Position numbers and translations under genes: made by a program. A stretch of 64,000 nt of DNA, taken from positions 620,001 through 684,000 of the forward strand of contig NZ_CP013747.1 in the NCBI RefSeq assembly GCF_001484605.1. Reading direction: 5' to 3'. Source of the DNA: Pseudarthrobacter sulfonivorans. GTDB lineage: Bacteria > Actinomycetota > Actinomycetes > Actinomycetales > Micrococcaceae. This document shows positions 1-9,119 of this stretch, in pieces (within the stretch, counting starts at the first letter, position 1; each line of letters opens with the position of its first letter). The notes beneath the pieces were generated by a model. It was not told where the DNA came from and did not search any database. It was given only the letters and a program-made list of their open reading frames with translations.

Positions 1-27
1 GTTCATATTGGTCATGGGAGGTGCTTG

Positions 28-1668
28 ATGTTCCACCGCTGGAGTATCGCCCGCAGGCTGTTCGTGGCGAATCTGCTCATTGTGCTGGCCTTCATTGCGG
101 TGGCCGGCACCGCCACCTTCGTCGATGCCAGGGACCGGAGCTATGAGGAAGCCGGCCGGCGGATGGCGGGTGTTGCTGCCGCCGTCGCCGCCAATCCCCT
201 GGTCCTCCAGGCCGCGGACCGTACGGATCCGTCGGCGTTGCTCCAGCCCTACGCCCTGGACGTCATGGCCGGATCCGGAGCGGACTTCCTCACCATCATG
301 GCGCCGGACAGAACGCGGTGGACGCATCCCCGGGACGAGGAGCTGGGCAGGCCGTACATCGGCTCCATCGAGGCGTCGCTGCGTGGCGAAGTCTTCACCG
401 AGGTCACAGCAGGAACGCTGGGGCCGTCGGTGCGGACTGTTGTTCCGGTCAAAGATGCCGCGGGGAACGTCAAGGCGCTGGTTGCCGCCGGCGTCACGGT
501 CCGGACAGTTGACGTGGCACTTTCCGGCCGGCTGCCCGCACTGCTGGTCCTCGGCCTGGCCCTGCTCGTGGGCGGATCCTTGGCGTCCTGGCTGTTGGGC
601 CGCTACCTGCGCCGCGTGACCAGGGGGTGGGGGCCGGAGCAGCTGGCGCAGCTGTTCGCCTACTACGAATCGGTCCTGCATTCCGTGCGTGAGGGGCTGA
701 TCCTGATCGACACCAAGGGCCGGGTGGTGATGTACAACGACCAGGCCGCTGAGCTGCTGGGACTGGAGCCGCGCGATTCGGAAAACGATCCGTCCCGGCC
801 GCCCTCCCTGACGGACCTCCCGCTGGCCCCCAGCCTGAAGGAACTCTTTGAATCCGGCCGCACGGCCCACGACGAAATCCACCTGACGGGCCCGCGGATC
901 GTGGTGGTGAACCAGGGCCCGGCCGTCGGGCCCGACTCTCCCGGCCTCCGCCGCCCCGCGGTGTTCGGCACCGTGGCCACCATCCGGGACCGGACGGAGA
1001 TCGAATCGCTGGGCAGTGAACTCGAAACGATGCGGACGCTGTCCGACGCCCTCCGCGCCCAGACCCACGAGCACGCCAACCGGCTGCACACCATGGTTTC
1101 CCTGCTGGAGCTGGGCCGAACCCGGGAGGCCCTGGAATTCGCCACCAAGGATCTCGAACTGAGCCAGCAGCTGACCGACGAGATGGTGAGTTCCGTGGAC
1201 GAGCCGGTCCTCAGCGCCCTGATCATGGGGAAGGCCGCCGAAGCGAATGAGCGCGGAGTGAAGCTGACGCTCTCCACCGAGGGGTCCGCGTCCGTTGCCG
1301 GCCTGGCTGTCCAGGACCTTGTCACCATCCTGGGAAACCTCCTGGACAACGCGATCGACGCCGCCGCGGATGGCGCGGTTCCCAGGACAGTGGAGCTGAC
1401 CGTGGAGTCCGATGTCGAGGGCCTGGACATCACGGTGGCGGATTCCGGCCCCGGCGTGGACCCCGCCGCCGTGGAGGACATTTTCCGGCACGGCTTCAGT
1501 ACCAAGGCCTCCGGTCCGTTTGGACGCGGCATTGGCCTGGCCCTCGTCCGCCAGGCCGTGCAGCGCCTGGACGGTACCATGACCATCACAGGCAAGGACG
1601 GCGCACGCTTCCATGTCTTCCTGCCGGCCATGGCCGCCGGGACCGACAAAGAGGAGCAGTTCCAGTGA
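28..1668 (+). CDS. CitA/DcuS-type sensor histidine kinase
   Basis: Membrane sensor kinase of the citrate/C4-dicarboxylate family. A first membrane helix lies at about residues 8-30 and a second at about 170-190, and they bracket an extracytoplasmic sensor domain. A PAS-like domain follows (about 220-310), then the phosphoacceptor segment THEHANRLH with His347. The ATPase domain shows the N box NLLDNAIDAA and G boxes DSGPGV and GRGIGLAL. I chose ATG 28 over the TTG at 25 because GGGAGG sits 6 bases upstream. The stop overlaps the regulator start (GTGA), so the two are co-translated. The ligand is inferred only at family level (di/tricarboxylate); the expected transporter is not in the window. 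Confidence 0.9.
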   Translation: MFHRWSIARRLFVANLLIVLAFIAVAGTATFVDARDRSYEEAGRRMAGVAAAVAANPLVLQAADRTDPSALLQPYALDVMAGSGADFLTIMAPDRTRWTHPRDEELGRPYIGSIEASLRGEVFTEVTAGTLGPSVRTVVPVKDAAGNVKALVAAGVTVRTVDVALSGRLPALLVLGLALLVGGSLASWLLGRYLRRVTRGWGPEQLAQLFAYYESVLHSVREGLILIDTKGRVVMYNDQAAELLGLEPRDSENDPSRPPSLTDLPLAPSLKELFESGRTAHDEIHLTGPRIVVVNQGPAVGPDSPGLRRPAVFGTVATIRDRTEIESLGSELETMRTLSDALRAQTHEHANRLHTMVSLLELGRTREALEFATKDLELSQQLTDEMVSSVDEPVLSALIMGKAAEANERGVKLTLSTEGSASVAGLAVQDLVTILGNLLDNAIDAAADGAVPRTVELTVESDVEGLDITVADSGPGVDPAAVEDIFRHGFSTKASGPFGRGIGLALVRQAVQRLDGTMTITGKDGARFHVFLPAMAAGTDKEEQFQ

Positions 1669-2378
1669 CCGATATCCGCGTCCTCGTTGTGGAGGACGAA
1701 CCGGTGGCCTCGGCCGCGCACGCGGCCTATGTGGGGAGGATGGCAGGGTTCACTGTTGCCGGGACGGCCCCTGACGGCCAGTCCGCGCTCAGGCTCCTGA
1801 CGGATCTGGCGGCCGCCGGCCAGCCGGTGGAACTGGTCCTCCTCGACATGAACCTTCCGGACCTGCATGGCCTGGACATCGCCCGGCGGATGCGTGCGGC
1901 AGGAATCCTGGCGGACATCATTGCCATCACCGCGGTCCGGGAAGTGGCGATTGTCCGCAGCGCCGTCGCCATCGGCGTGGTCCAGTACCTGATCAAGCCC
2001 TTCACGTTTGCCACGTTCGAGGACAAGCTCTCCAGCTACCGGCTGTTCCGGCAGCAACTGGCTTCCCCGGAGGCCGGTGCCGGCAGGACCGGCGCCTCCC
2101 AGAGCGAGGTGGACCAGGCCTTCGCAAGCCTCCGGGCGCCGTCGGAACTGCCCCTGCCCAAGGGCCTCTCAGTCTCCACTCTCGACTCGGTCCAGACGTA
2201 CCTGAAACAGCATTCGGAATCTGTTTCAGCTACGGAAGTCATGGCCGCCCTGGGCATGTCCCGCGTGACCGCCAGGCGCTACCTCGAATACCTCGCCGAC
2301 GCCGGCCGCGTTTCGCGAGCGCCCCGCTACGGCACGCCCGGCAGGCCGGAGAACGAATACGGCTGGAAGCGGCCCTGA
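1665..2378 (+). CDS. CitB/DctR-type response regulator
   Basis: Partner of the upstream kinase. The receiver domain has the acidic pocket VVEDEP (E10, D11), phosphoacceptor Asp61 in LLDMNLPD and the conserved Lys in YLIKPF. The C-terminal part (about 165-235) is a helix-turn-helix region, with AALGMSRVTARRYLEYL typical of the CitB/DcuR group. Length 237 aa is normal for the family. It starts with GTG overlapping the kinase stop by 4 bases. It is expected to activate a carboxylate transporter gene. The next gene (2394-3491) is convergent with only about 15 bases between, so no target follows directly. Confidence 0.9.
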   Translation: MTDIRVLVVEDEPVASAAHAAYVGRMAGFTVAGTAPDGQSALRLLTDLAAAGQPVELVLLDMNLPDLHGLDIARRMRAAGILADIIAITAVREVAIVRSAVAIGVVQYLIKPFTFATFEDKLSSYRLFRQQLASPEAGAGRTGASQSEVDQAFASLRAPSELPLPKGLSVSTLDSVQTYLKQHSESVSATEVMAALGMSRVTARRYLEYLADAGRVSRAPRYGTPGRPENEYGWKRP

Positions 2379-2393
2379 TACTACAGAGTGTGG

Positions 2394-3491
2394 CTAGGCA
2401 GCGGAGATGGCTTCCTTGAGGGCCCCCAGCGCCAGAGTCACTGATGCGGCGTTTGCGTTCGGGCCCATCATTCCGATCCGCCAGATGCTGGAAGTGTACT
2501 TGCCCGCCCCTGAGCCAATCTCGATGCTGAAGTGCTCCAGCAGATGGCGGCGCACGGCCGCGGAGTCGACGCCGTCCGGGACCTTGACAGTGGTAAGGCT
2601 GGGCAGCCGGTGGCCCTCGGCCGCGAACAGCTCAAGTCCCATCTCCTGGAGCCCTGCCTGCAACGCGGCCCCTGCCGCGCGGTGGCGCGCCTGGACCGCG
2701 TCCAGTCCCTCGGCCAGGATTCTTTGCAAGCCCGCCTCGAGACCGGCGATCATGGTGACCGGCGGCGTGTGGTGGTAGGTTCGACCGCTGCCGCTGGCGG
2801 CCCCGACGTAACCGCCGAGCAGACCGACGTCCAGGTACCAGGAGCGGGGATTCTTGATCCGTCGCTCGAAGGCCATGCCCGACATCGTGAAGGGCGACAG
2901 CCCCGGTGGCACGCCGAGGCATTTCTGGGTGCCGGCATAGCCGACGTCGATTCCCCAGTCGTCTGCCAGGAGTTCCAGCCCGCCGATGGATGTCACGGCG
3001 TCGACAATTAACAGCGCATCACCCTTGTTCTGCCCGAGCGATGCGACGTCGGACAGCACGCCAGTTGACGTTTCGGCGTGGACGGCCGCAATCACCTTCG
3101 GCCGCGGGTTGGCCGCCAGGACGCGTTCGACGTCGATGGGCGTGCCCCATTCGTGGTCTACACGAACCACGGTGGCGCCGCAGCGGCGGGCCACCTCACA
3201 CATGCGCTCACCGAAGAGGCCGTTGACGGCGATCACTGCTACATCGCCGTCGTCCACGGTGTTCACAAAAGCCGCTTCCATGCCGCCGGAACCGGTGACG
3301 CTCAAGGGCAGTGTGCGGGCATTCTGAGTCCCCCAGACCGTGCGGAGGCCTTCGCAGGTGTTGTCGAGCCGTTCAATGAAGACCGGATCCAGGTGCCCAA
3401 TCACCGGATGCGCCAACGCGGCGGTCACTTCCGGGTAGCAGTTGCTCGGTCCCGGACCGAACAGGAACCGCGAGGTCAAAGCCTGTGGCAT
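2394..3491 (-). CDS. Alanine-glyoxylate aminotransferase family protein (PucG-like)
   Basis: Fold-type I PLP aminotransferase of the AGXT/serine-glyoxylate/PucG group, 365 aa. The N-terminal FGPGPSNCYPEV resembles the family entry motif. VDAVTSIGG carries the PLP-ring Asp, and the Schiff-base Lys is in GTQKCLGVPPG. The start is supported by AAGGAG before ATG 3491. It lies 43 bases downstream of an NCS1 nucleobase/allantoin-type permease, which makes ureidoglycine-glyoxylate transamination (the PucG role in purine catabolism) plausible. Alanine- or serine-glyoxylate activity is equally possible. No other purine-catabolism enzyme is present in the window. Confidence 0.8.
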   Translation of the reverse strand: MPQALTSRFLFGPGPSNCYPEVTAALAHPVIGHLDPVFIERLDNTCEGLRTVWGTQNARTLPLSVTGSGGMEAAFVNTVDDGDVAVIAVNGLFGERMCEVARRCGATVVRVDHEWGTPIDVERVLAANPRPKVIAAVHAETSTGVLSDVASLGQNKGDALLIVDAVTSIGGLELLADDWGIDVGYAGTQKCLGVPPGLSPFTMSGMAFERRIKNPRSWYLDVGLLGGYVGAASGSGRTYHHTPPVTMIAGLEAGLQRILAEGLDAVQARHRAAGAALQAGLQEMGLELFAAEGHRLPSLTTVKVPDGVDSAAVRRHLLEHFSIEIGSGAGKYTSSIWRIGMMGPNANAASVTLALGALKEAISAA

Positions 3492-3534
3492 TGGAACTCC
3501 TTCGTTGGGGGACTCTTTGCCCTTGTCGGGCCGG

Positions 3535-5118
3535 TCAGTGCTTCGGTGCGACGGCGATATCCTCGCCGTTGACGGCGTGGAACGGCGTACGGCGATCCAT
3601 GATCAGCAGGTACGTGACGGCGGCCAGGATCGCGCCGACGAACCAGGAGAAGCCGGAGATATACGTGAACGCAGGGACGAGGGCAAGCACCAGCGCGACG
3701 ATCGCAGCCGGTGTGCCCGCGATAACGGCCTTCCGGTTGACGCCACGGGTGTAGGCGTACTCCCCGTCGGGGGAATCCGAGTACAAATCCGGAATGTTGA
3801 CCTTACCGTTACGGACCAGCCAGTAGTCGGCCATGATGACGCCGAACAGTGGTCCCAGGAGGGCGCCCAGCCCGCCGAGGAAGTAGACGATGACCACGGG
3901 CGAGTTGTACAGGTTCCAGGGCAGGATCACCAGGCCGATCACCGCGGAGATAATGGCTGCGCGGCGGAAGTTCAGCGTCCGCGGGAAAAGGTGGGCCAGC
4001 GTGTATATGGGTGCCACGAAGTTGGCCATGAGGTTCACGGCCACCGTCAGGATGATCAGGGCCAGGCAGGCCAGCACCAGCAGGAGCGTGTTCGGGATGG
4101 CGTTGACGACGTCGGTGGGCGACTCGATGACCGTACCGTCGATCCTGTACTGGGCGCCGGCGAGGACAACGACGATGGCGGCGAAGAAGAGCATGTTGAT
4201 GGGGATGCCGAAGAAGTTGCCCCGCACCACCGACCGCCTGGACGGTGCGCCCCGGGTGAAATCGCAGAAGTTCAGCACGAACGTCCCGTAAACGACCACC
4301 CACAGCGCGGCCGACTGGAAAATCCGCACCCACATCACCGGGCCTGTCAGCGAGTCGGCGGTGGACCAGGCGATGGTCCCGCCGGCTTCCACCAACATCC
4401 AGACGGCCAGCGTGAGCATGGTGACCAGGATGATGGGGCCAGCGAACGCCTCGTACTTGCGGATCATCTCCATGCCGAAGCTCACGATCCCCGTCTGCAC
4501 CGCCCACAGCGAAACGAACGAGATCCAGCCCAGGGTCGAGAGCCCGAGGAACGAGTCCGTATCGAGCGGTGCCAGCGACGGCGCGAGGGCTAGGATCAGC
4601 ACACGAAGCACCACCGAGGCCAGATAGGTTTGGATGCCGAACCAGGCGACGGCCACGGCGCCGCGGATGATGGCGGGGATATTGGAGCCCCGGATGCCGA
4701 ACGCGATCCTGCTCATGACCGGGAACGGCACGCCGGTCCGCTCGCCCATGAACCCCGAAAGGTTCAGGAGAAGGAACAGCAGGACGGCGCCGAGCAGGAA
4801 GGCGAGCATGATCTGCCAGGCGCCCAATCCCAGGGCGAACAATCCGATGGCAAACACGTAATTGCCCAGCGAGTGCACGTCGTTCGCCCAGAGCGTGAAG
4901 ATGCTGTAGGCGTGCCAGGTGCGCCCCTTGCGCGTGGTGGGCGCCAGGTCCTCGTTATAGAGCCGGGGGCTCACGCCCGCGGGCACCCGGACCCGAGTGG
5001 ATGGCTCCCCCCTCACGATTTCCTCGACCGCGGGGTCACCGGTGCCCCACGGCTCAGGGTCAATCAGATGCGGATGCCCGTGCTCGTCATGCGCGCCGGG
5101 ATCGTTTTGGTGGGACAT
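3535..5118 (-). CDS. NCS1 family nucleobase/allantoin/hydantoin transporter
   Basis: Sodium- or proton-coupled inner-membrane symporter of the NCS1 (Mhp1/FurE/PucI) family, 527 aa with about 12 hydrophobic helices. Family signatures are LYNEDLAP before TM1, WANDVHSLGNYVFA in TM1, the SRIAFGIRGSNIPA loop and WFGIQTYLA in TM3. The N-terminal about 40 residues are His/Asp-rich (HDEHGHPHLIDPEPWG), which is unusual but cytoplasmic. GGAGG precedes ATG 5118. The substrate cannot be fixed by eye: allantoin, hydantoin, uracil or cytosine are candidates. It probably forms a leftward unit with the downstream aminotransferase. Confidence 0.85.
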   Translation of the reverse strand: MSHQNDPGAHDEHGHPHLIDPEPWGTGDPAVEEIVRGEPSTRVRVPAGVSPRLYNEDLAPTTRKGRTWHAYSIFTLWANDVHSLGNYVFAIGLFALGLGAWQIMLAFLLGAVLLFLLLNLSGFMGERTGVPFPVMSRIAFGIRGSNIPAIIRGAVAVAWFGIQTYLASVVLRVLILALAPSLAPLDTDSFLGLSTLGWISFVSLWAVQTGIVSFGMEMIRKYEAFAGPIILVTMLTLAVWMLVEAGGTIAWSTADSLTGPVMWVRIFQSAALWVVVYGTFVLNFCDFTRGAPSRRSVVRGNFFGIPINMLFFAAIVVVLAGAQYRIDGTVIESPTDVVNAIPNTLLLVLACLALIILTVAVNLMANFVAPIYTLAHLFPRTLNFRRAAIISAVIGLVILPWNLYNSPVVIVYFLGGLGALLGPLFGVIMADYWLVRNGKVNIPDLYSDSPDGEYAYTRGVNRKAVIAGTPAAIVALVLALVPAFTYISGFSWFVGAILAAVTYLLIMDRRTPFHAVNGEDIAVAPKH

Positions 5119-5175
5119 AATGCAGACCTCCGTAGGACGGAAACGGCATTGCCGGCAAAAAATCGGACTTTCCGC

Positions 5176-5742
5176 CTATTTCTTGATCTCGTAGCGCAGA
5201 AGTACCACACCGTTTTCGAACCCGGTGGCCTCGACCAGCAGCAGGTCCTGCCGATCCTCGAAGATGCGCGTTCCCTTGCCGCGTGACGCCGGGCAGACCA
5301 GCATCCGGACTTCGTCGACGATGCCGGCGTCCAGCAGGGAGTGCATGAGCGTCAAGCTCCCCCACAGCCAGATGTCCTTGCCGCCCTGCTCCTTGAGCTC
5401 CCGGATGGTGGCGGCCGGGTCGTGCGTCACGGTCGCGGCGGGAAAGTCGCCCCAGGGGGCGTCATCCAGCGTCGACGAGGCAACGAACTTGGTGAGGTTG
5501 TTGAGCTTCTCGCCGTACTCGCCCTGCTCGTCGGCATACGGCCAGTAGTCCTTGGACTGGGCGTAAGTATTCGCGCCGAGAATCATCGTGTCGACCGTGT
5601 CGATGAGCCCCATCACGCTTGCCTTGAACGCCTTGTTGGTGGTCTCGGAAAAGGGCTCCCCGGACACGAAGCTGAGTCCGCCGTCCTCTTCCGCGGCGAT
5701 GTTGTCGACGGTAACCCACTGCTGGACGATGAGTTTTCGCAT
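5176..5742 (-). CDS. Dihydrofolate reductase family (RibD C-terminal-like) protein
   Basis: 188-aa protein of the DHFR/RibD-C superfamily, a putative NADPH-dependent oxidoreductase. Family features are the N-terminal strand MRKLIVQQWVTVD, the DTMILGANTY segment, the IWLWGSLTLMHSLLDAGIVDE region that matches the RibD-C nucleotide-binding region, and a C-terminal hydrophobic strand. ATG 5742 is chosen because the protein begins with the typical first beta strand. No clear ribosome-binding site is seen, so it may be leaderless. It is read in the same direction as the NCS1 gene 57 bases downstream. Its substrate is unknown; such proteins are common in actinobacteria and are often not true DHFRs. 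Confidence 0.75.
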   Translation of the reverse strand: MRKLIVQQWVTVDNIAAEEDGGLSFVSGEPFSETTNKAFKASVMGLIDTVDTMILGANTYAQSKDYWPYADEQGEYGEKLNNLTKFVASSTLDDAPWGDFPAATVTHDPAATIRELKEQGGKDIWLWGSLTLMHSLLDAGIVDEVRMLVCPASRGKGTRIFEDRQDLLLVEATGFENGVVLLRYEIKK

Positions 5743-5828
5743 GGCGCCAACTGTAGTCCGCTGGCGCGCGGTCAACGAGCCCCATCTTGTAGCGCTGGCC
5801 CGGGCTGGACGAGGGCGCCGAATGTATT

Positions 5829-5900
5829 TGTATACACAGATGACGTGTTAGTGTCGGTTTTCGCCAATTTACTGGGCTCAATGGCAATTCGTGTATACAC
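5829..5900. promoter_or_regulatory. Twin TGTATACA palindromes, probable GntR/FadR-type operators
   Basis: TGTATACA occurs at 5829-5836 and again at 5892-5899, the latter inside the perfect 10-bp palindrome GTGTATACAC (5891-5900). The copies are 63 bp apart, about six helical turns, and lie just upstream of the gntR start at 5933. Short AT-centred palindromes are typical sites for FCD-type GntR regulators. Autoregulation of gntR-prpDBC, possibly with looping, is inferred. Confidence 0.6.
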
Positions 5901-5932
5901 TGTTCCTAAGCAGCCGATTGAAGGGAGGGACC

Positions 5933-6574
5933 ATGCGGGCCAGCGACAAAGCCTACGCAACGCTTCGCGAAGACATTATCGAATGGCGACTGGCACCCGG
6001 AACGGTCCTTGCCGAGGTGGAGCAGTCGGAACGCCTGGGCGTCTCACGCACTCCCGTCCGGGAGGCGCTGAGCCGGCTCAGCGCGGAAGGACTGACGACG
6101 GCGGCGGGCGGCCGCGGCGTCGTCGTCACCGACATCTCACTGGAGGACATCGACGAGATGTTCGAGCTCCGCGAAACCCTGGAGGGCAAGGCAGCCGCCC
6201 TCGCTGCCGAACGCGGCGAGCGCGCGGTCTTTGAGAAACTCCACGCGGATCTCCTGCGGGCGCAGGAGCTGATCAGCGACGCCGATCCCGCCCGGCATGA
6301 GTACTACGCCCTGGTGGGCCGGTTGGATGAGGCGATCGACGCCGCCATCTCCAACTCCTACCTCGCCCAGGCGATGCGCAGCCTGCGTGTCCATCTGGTC
6401 CGGGTCCGCCGCCTCGCCGCCGATGACGCCCCGCGTCTGAACGCGGCCGCCGTCGAACACGCGGCCATCGCGGAGGCCATCGCCGCTGGCAACGCCAGGC
6501 TCGCCGAGGCAGCCACCACCCTGCACCTGCACCGCAGCCTTTCCCACGTCAAAGCCACCCACCCACAGCACTAA
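5933..6574 (+). CDS. GntR family (FadR/FCD subfamily) regulator of the prp operon
   Basis: 213-aa regulator. The N-terminal winged helix (about 1-70) carries the GntR signature [20 protein letters not shown]. The C-terminal all-helical FCD ligand-binding domain begins near [18 protein letters not shown] 5933 is preceded by GGGAGG, whereas the upstream in-frame GTG overlaps the operator palindrome. It lies 11 bases before prpD and reads into prpDBC, so it probably senses a methylcitrate-cycle or propionyl-CoA-derived signal. In many proteobacteria prp is controlled by a sigma-54 PrpR, but actinobacteria often use GntR or other regulators. Confidence 0.88.
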   Translation: MRASDKAYATLREDIIEWRLAPGTVLAEVEQSERLGVSRTPVREALSRLSAEGLTTAAGGRGVVVTDISLEDIDEMFELRETLEGKAAALAAERGERAVFEKLHADLLRAQELISDADPARHEYYALVGRLDEAIDAAISNSYLAQAMRSLRVHLVRVRRLAADDAPRLNAAAVEHAAIAEAIAAGNARLAEAATTLHLHRSLSHVKATHPQH

Positions 6575-6585
6575 GAAGGAGCACC

Positions 6586-8106
6586 ATGGTTAAGCTCAAC
6601 CACGTCCGCGTCTACAAGAGCGAAGAGAACCTCCCCCGCGAAGACCAGCTGGCGCACAAGATCGCCGTCGTCGCCGCCGACGCCGTCGAGGTCACTCCCG
6701 AGGTCACCGAGATGGTCATCAACCGTGTCATCGACAACGCCTCCGTGGCCATCGCCTCCCTGAACCGCGGCCCGATCGTGGCTGCCCGCGCCCAGGCGCT
6801 GACCCACGCACCGACCACCAACGGCAAGGGAGCCGGCGTCTTCGGCATAACGGACCGCGTCTCCCCCGAGTGGGCAGCCTGGGCCAACGGCGTGGCCGTC
6901 CGCGAGCTTGATTACCACGACACGTTCCTGGCGGCTGACTACTCGCACCCGGGCGACAACATCCCGCCGATTCTCGCCGTGGGCCAGCACGTCGGCGCGA
7001 GCGGTAAGGACCTGATCCGCGGCATTGCCACCGGCTACGAGATCCAGGTCAACCTGGTCAAGGCCATCTGCCTGCACAAGCACAAGATCGACCACGTGGC
7101 GCACCTCGGCCCGTCCGCCGCCGCCGGTATCGGCACGCTCCTGGGCCTGGACGTCGAGACGATCTTCCAGTCCGTCGGCCAGGCGCTGCATACCACCACC
7201 GCCACCCGGCAATCCCGCAAGGGTGAGATCTCCACCTGGAAGGCCCACGCACCGGCGTTCGCGGGCAAGATGGCGGTGGAAGCCGTGGACCGCTCCATGC
7301 GCGGCCAGACCTCCCCCGTGCCGATCTACGAAGGTGAAGACGGCGTGATCGCCTGGATGCTGGACGGCCCGGACGCCTCCTACGAAGTCCCCCTGCCCGA
7401 GGCCGGCGAAGCCAAGCGGGCCATCATGGACACGTACACCAAGGAACACTCCGCCGAATACCAGGCCCAGGCCTGGATCGACCTGGCCCGCAAGCTCCAC
7501 GCCGAGCACCCCGAGGCAACGGACCCGTCCAACGTGGCCTCGGTCCTGATCAAGACCAGCCACCACACGCACTACGTGATCGGTTCCGGCGCCAACGACC
7601 CCCAGAAGTACAGCCCCACGGCCAGCCGGGAAACCCTGGACCACTCCATCCCGTACATCTTCACCGTGGCACTCCAGGACGGCTCCTGGCACCACGTTGA
7701 CTCCTACAGTCCTGAGCGTGCCGGCCGCGCCGACACCGTGGAGCTGTGGAACAAGGTCAGCACCGTGGAAGACCCCGAATGGACCCGCCGCTACCACTCG
7801 CTGGACATCGCCGAGAAGGCCTTCGGCGGTTCCGTGGAAATCACCCTCACCGACGGCACGGTCATCACCGACCAGATCGCCGTAGCCGACGCCCACCCGC
7901 TCGGCGCCCGGCCGTTCGCCCGCCAGCAGTACATCAACAAGTTCCGCAGCCTGGCAGCCGGCCTGGTCGCCGAGGCGGAAATCGAGCGTTTCCTCGCGGC
8001 CGCCGAAAGCCTCCCGGACCTGGGCCCGGGCGAACTGGACCAGCTGAACATCACCGCCGCTCCGGGTGTCATCGACCTCAGCAACGCACCCGCCGGCCTC
8101 TTCTAA
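6586..8106 (+). CDS. prpD: 2-methylcitrate dehydratase PrpD (MmgE/PrpD family)
   Basis: 506-aa MmgE/PrpD-family protein that dehydrates 2-methylcitrate to 2-methyl-cis-aconitate in propionate catabolism. Characteristic stretches are [19 protein letters not shown] near residues 105-125, [10 protein letters not shown], and a lysine-rich [20 protein letters not shown] lies just before ATG 6586. It follows gntR by 11 bases and is followed by prpB and prpC, so the three committed enzymes of the cycle are in one operon. No separate methylaconitate isomerase/AcnD pair is seen, consistent with the PrpD-type pathway. Confidence 0.93.
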   Translation: MVKLNHVRVYKSEENLPREDQLAHKIAVVAADAVEVTPEVTEMVINRVIDNASVAIASLNRGPIVAARAQALTHAPTTNGKGAGVFGITDRVSPEWAAWANGVAVRELDYHDTFLAADYSHPGDNIPPILAVGQHVGASGKDLIRGIATGYEIQVNLVKAICLHKHKIDHVAHLGPSAAAGIGTLLGLDVETIFQSVGQALHTTTATRQSRKGEISTWKAHAPAFAGKMAVEAVDRSMRGQTSPVPIYEGEDGVIAWMLDGPDASYEVPLPEAGEAKRAIMDTYTKEHSAEYQAQAWIDLARKLHAEHPEATDPSNVASVLIKTSHHTHYVIGSGANDPQKYSPTASRETLDHSIPYIFTVALQDGSWHHVDSYSPERAGRADTVELWNKVSTVEDPEWTRRYHSLDIAEKAFGGSVEITLTDGTVITDQIAVADAHPLGARPFARQQYINKFRSLAAGLVAEAEIERFLAAAESLPDLGPGELDQLNITAAPGVIDLSNAPAGLF

Positions 8107-8139
8107 GCTCTGCTTACCCACCCCGCACAGGAGAACCAG

Positions 8140-9045
8140 ATGCTGTATTCCAAGACAACCCCGGAACAGAAGCGGATCGCGCTGCGCGACATGCTCGCGT
8201 CCGGCACCATCCAACAGTTCCCGGGCGCCTTCAACCCGCTCTCGGCGCGGCTGATCGAGGAAAAGGGCTTCGCCGGTGTTTACGTCTCCGGAGCCGTGCT
8301 GGCCAATGACCTTGGCCTGCCGGACATTGGGCTGACCACCCTCACCGAGGTGGCCACGCGTGCCGGGCAGATCGCCCGCATGACCGACCTGCCTACGCTG
8401 GTGGACGCGGACACCGGCTTCGGCGAGCCCATGAACGTGGCCCGCAGCATCCAGGAACTGGAGAACGCCGGCCTGGCCGGCTGCCACATCGAAGACCAGT
8501 TCAACCCCAAGCGCTGCGGGCACCTGGATGGCAAGAACGTGGTGGACCAGGACACGGCCACCAAGCGCATCCGCGCCGCGGCTGATGCCCGCCGCGATCC
8601 GAACTTCCTCATCATGGCCCGGACCGATATCCGCGCCGTGGAGGGAATCGAAGCCGCCAAGGACCGGGCACGGGCCCTCGTGGAAGCCGGTGCGGACGCC
8701 ATCTTCCCGGAAGCGATGAAGGACCTGTCCGAGTTCCAGGCCATCCGCGACGCCGTGGACGTGCCGATCCTTGCCAACATGACCGAGTTCGGCAAGAGCG
8801 ATCTGTTCACCGTGGACCAGCTGCAGGGTGTGGGCGTCAACATGGTCATTTACCCGGTCACGCTGCTGCGCATTGCCATGGGCGCAGCAGAGCGTACTCT
8901 GGAATCGATCAAGGCAACAGGGTCGCAGGAAGCACAGGTGGAGAACATGCTCACCCGTGCGCGGCTTTATGACCTTGTGGACTATGAGGCCTACAACCAC
9001 TTCGATACCGGCGTTTTCAACTTCCAAATTCCCGGCGTCCGCTAG
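8140..9045 (+). CDS. prpB: Methylisocitrate lyase PrpB
   Basis: 301-aa member of the isocitrate lyase/PEP mutase family that cleaves 2-methylisocitrate to succinate and pyruvate. The catalytic loop signature appears as FNPKRCGHL (K-R-C-G-H), metal-binding acidic residues lie in DADTGFGEP, and the substrate-binding region is MARTDIRAVEG. CAGGAG is 6 bases before ATG 8140. Third gene of the prp operon, 33 bases after prpD. Length and motifs favour PrpB over isocitrate lyase (longer) or oxaloacetate decarboxylase. Confidence 0.94.
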   Translation: MLYSKTTPEQKRIALRDMLASGTIQQFPGAFNPLSARLIEEKGFAGVYVSGAVLANDLGLPDIGLTTLTEVATRAGQIARMTDLPTLVDADTGFGEPMNVARSIQELENAGLAGCHIEDQFNPKRCGHLDGKNVVDQDTATKRIRAAADARRDPNFLIMARTDIRAVEGIEAAKDRARALVEAGADAIFPEAMKDLSEFQAIRDAVDVPILANMTEFGKSDLFTVDQLQGVGVNMVIYPVTLLRIAMGAAERTLESIKATGSQEAQVENMLTRARLYDLVDYEAYNHFDTGVFNFQIPGVR

Positions 9046-9119
9046 GACCCGAGAGCCACCAAGGAGACTGCAAGCATTCCGGCACATCCGGGCTTGCCCA
9101 ATGAACGAAGGAGGACAGC

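Noticed and set aside
6571..9087. An 838-codon open frame on the minus strand opposite prpD and prpB
   Set aside because: It is antisense to two clear enzymes. Its translation is rich in Gly/Val/His/Asp with no recognisable domain, the usual mirror of high-GC coding sequence.
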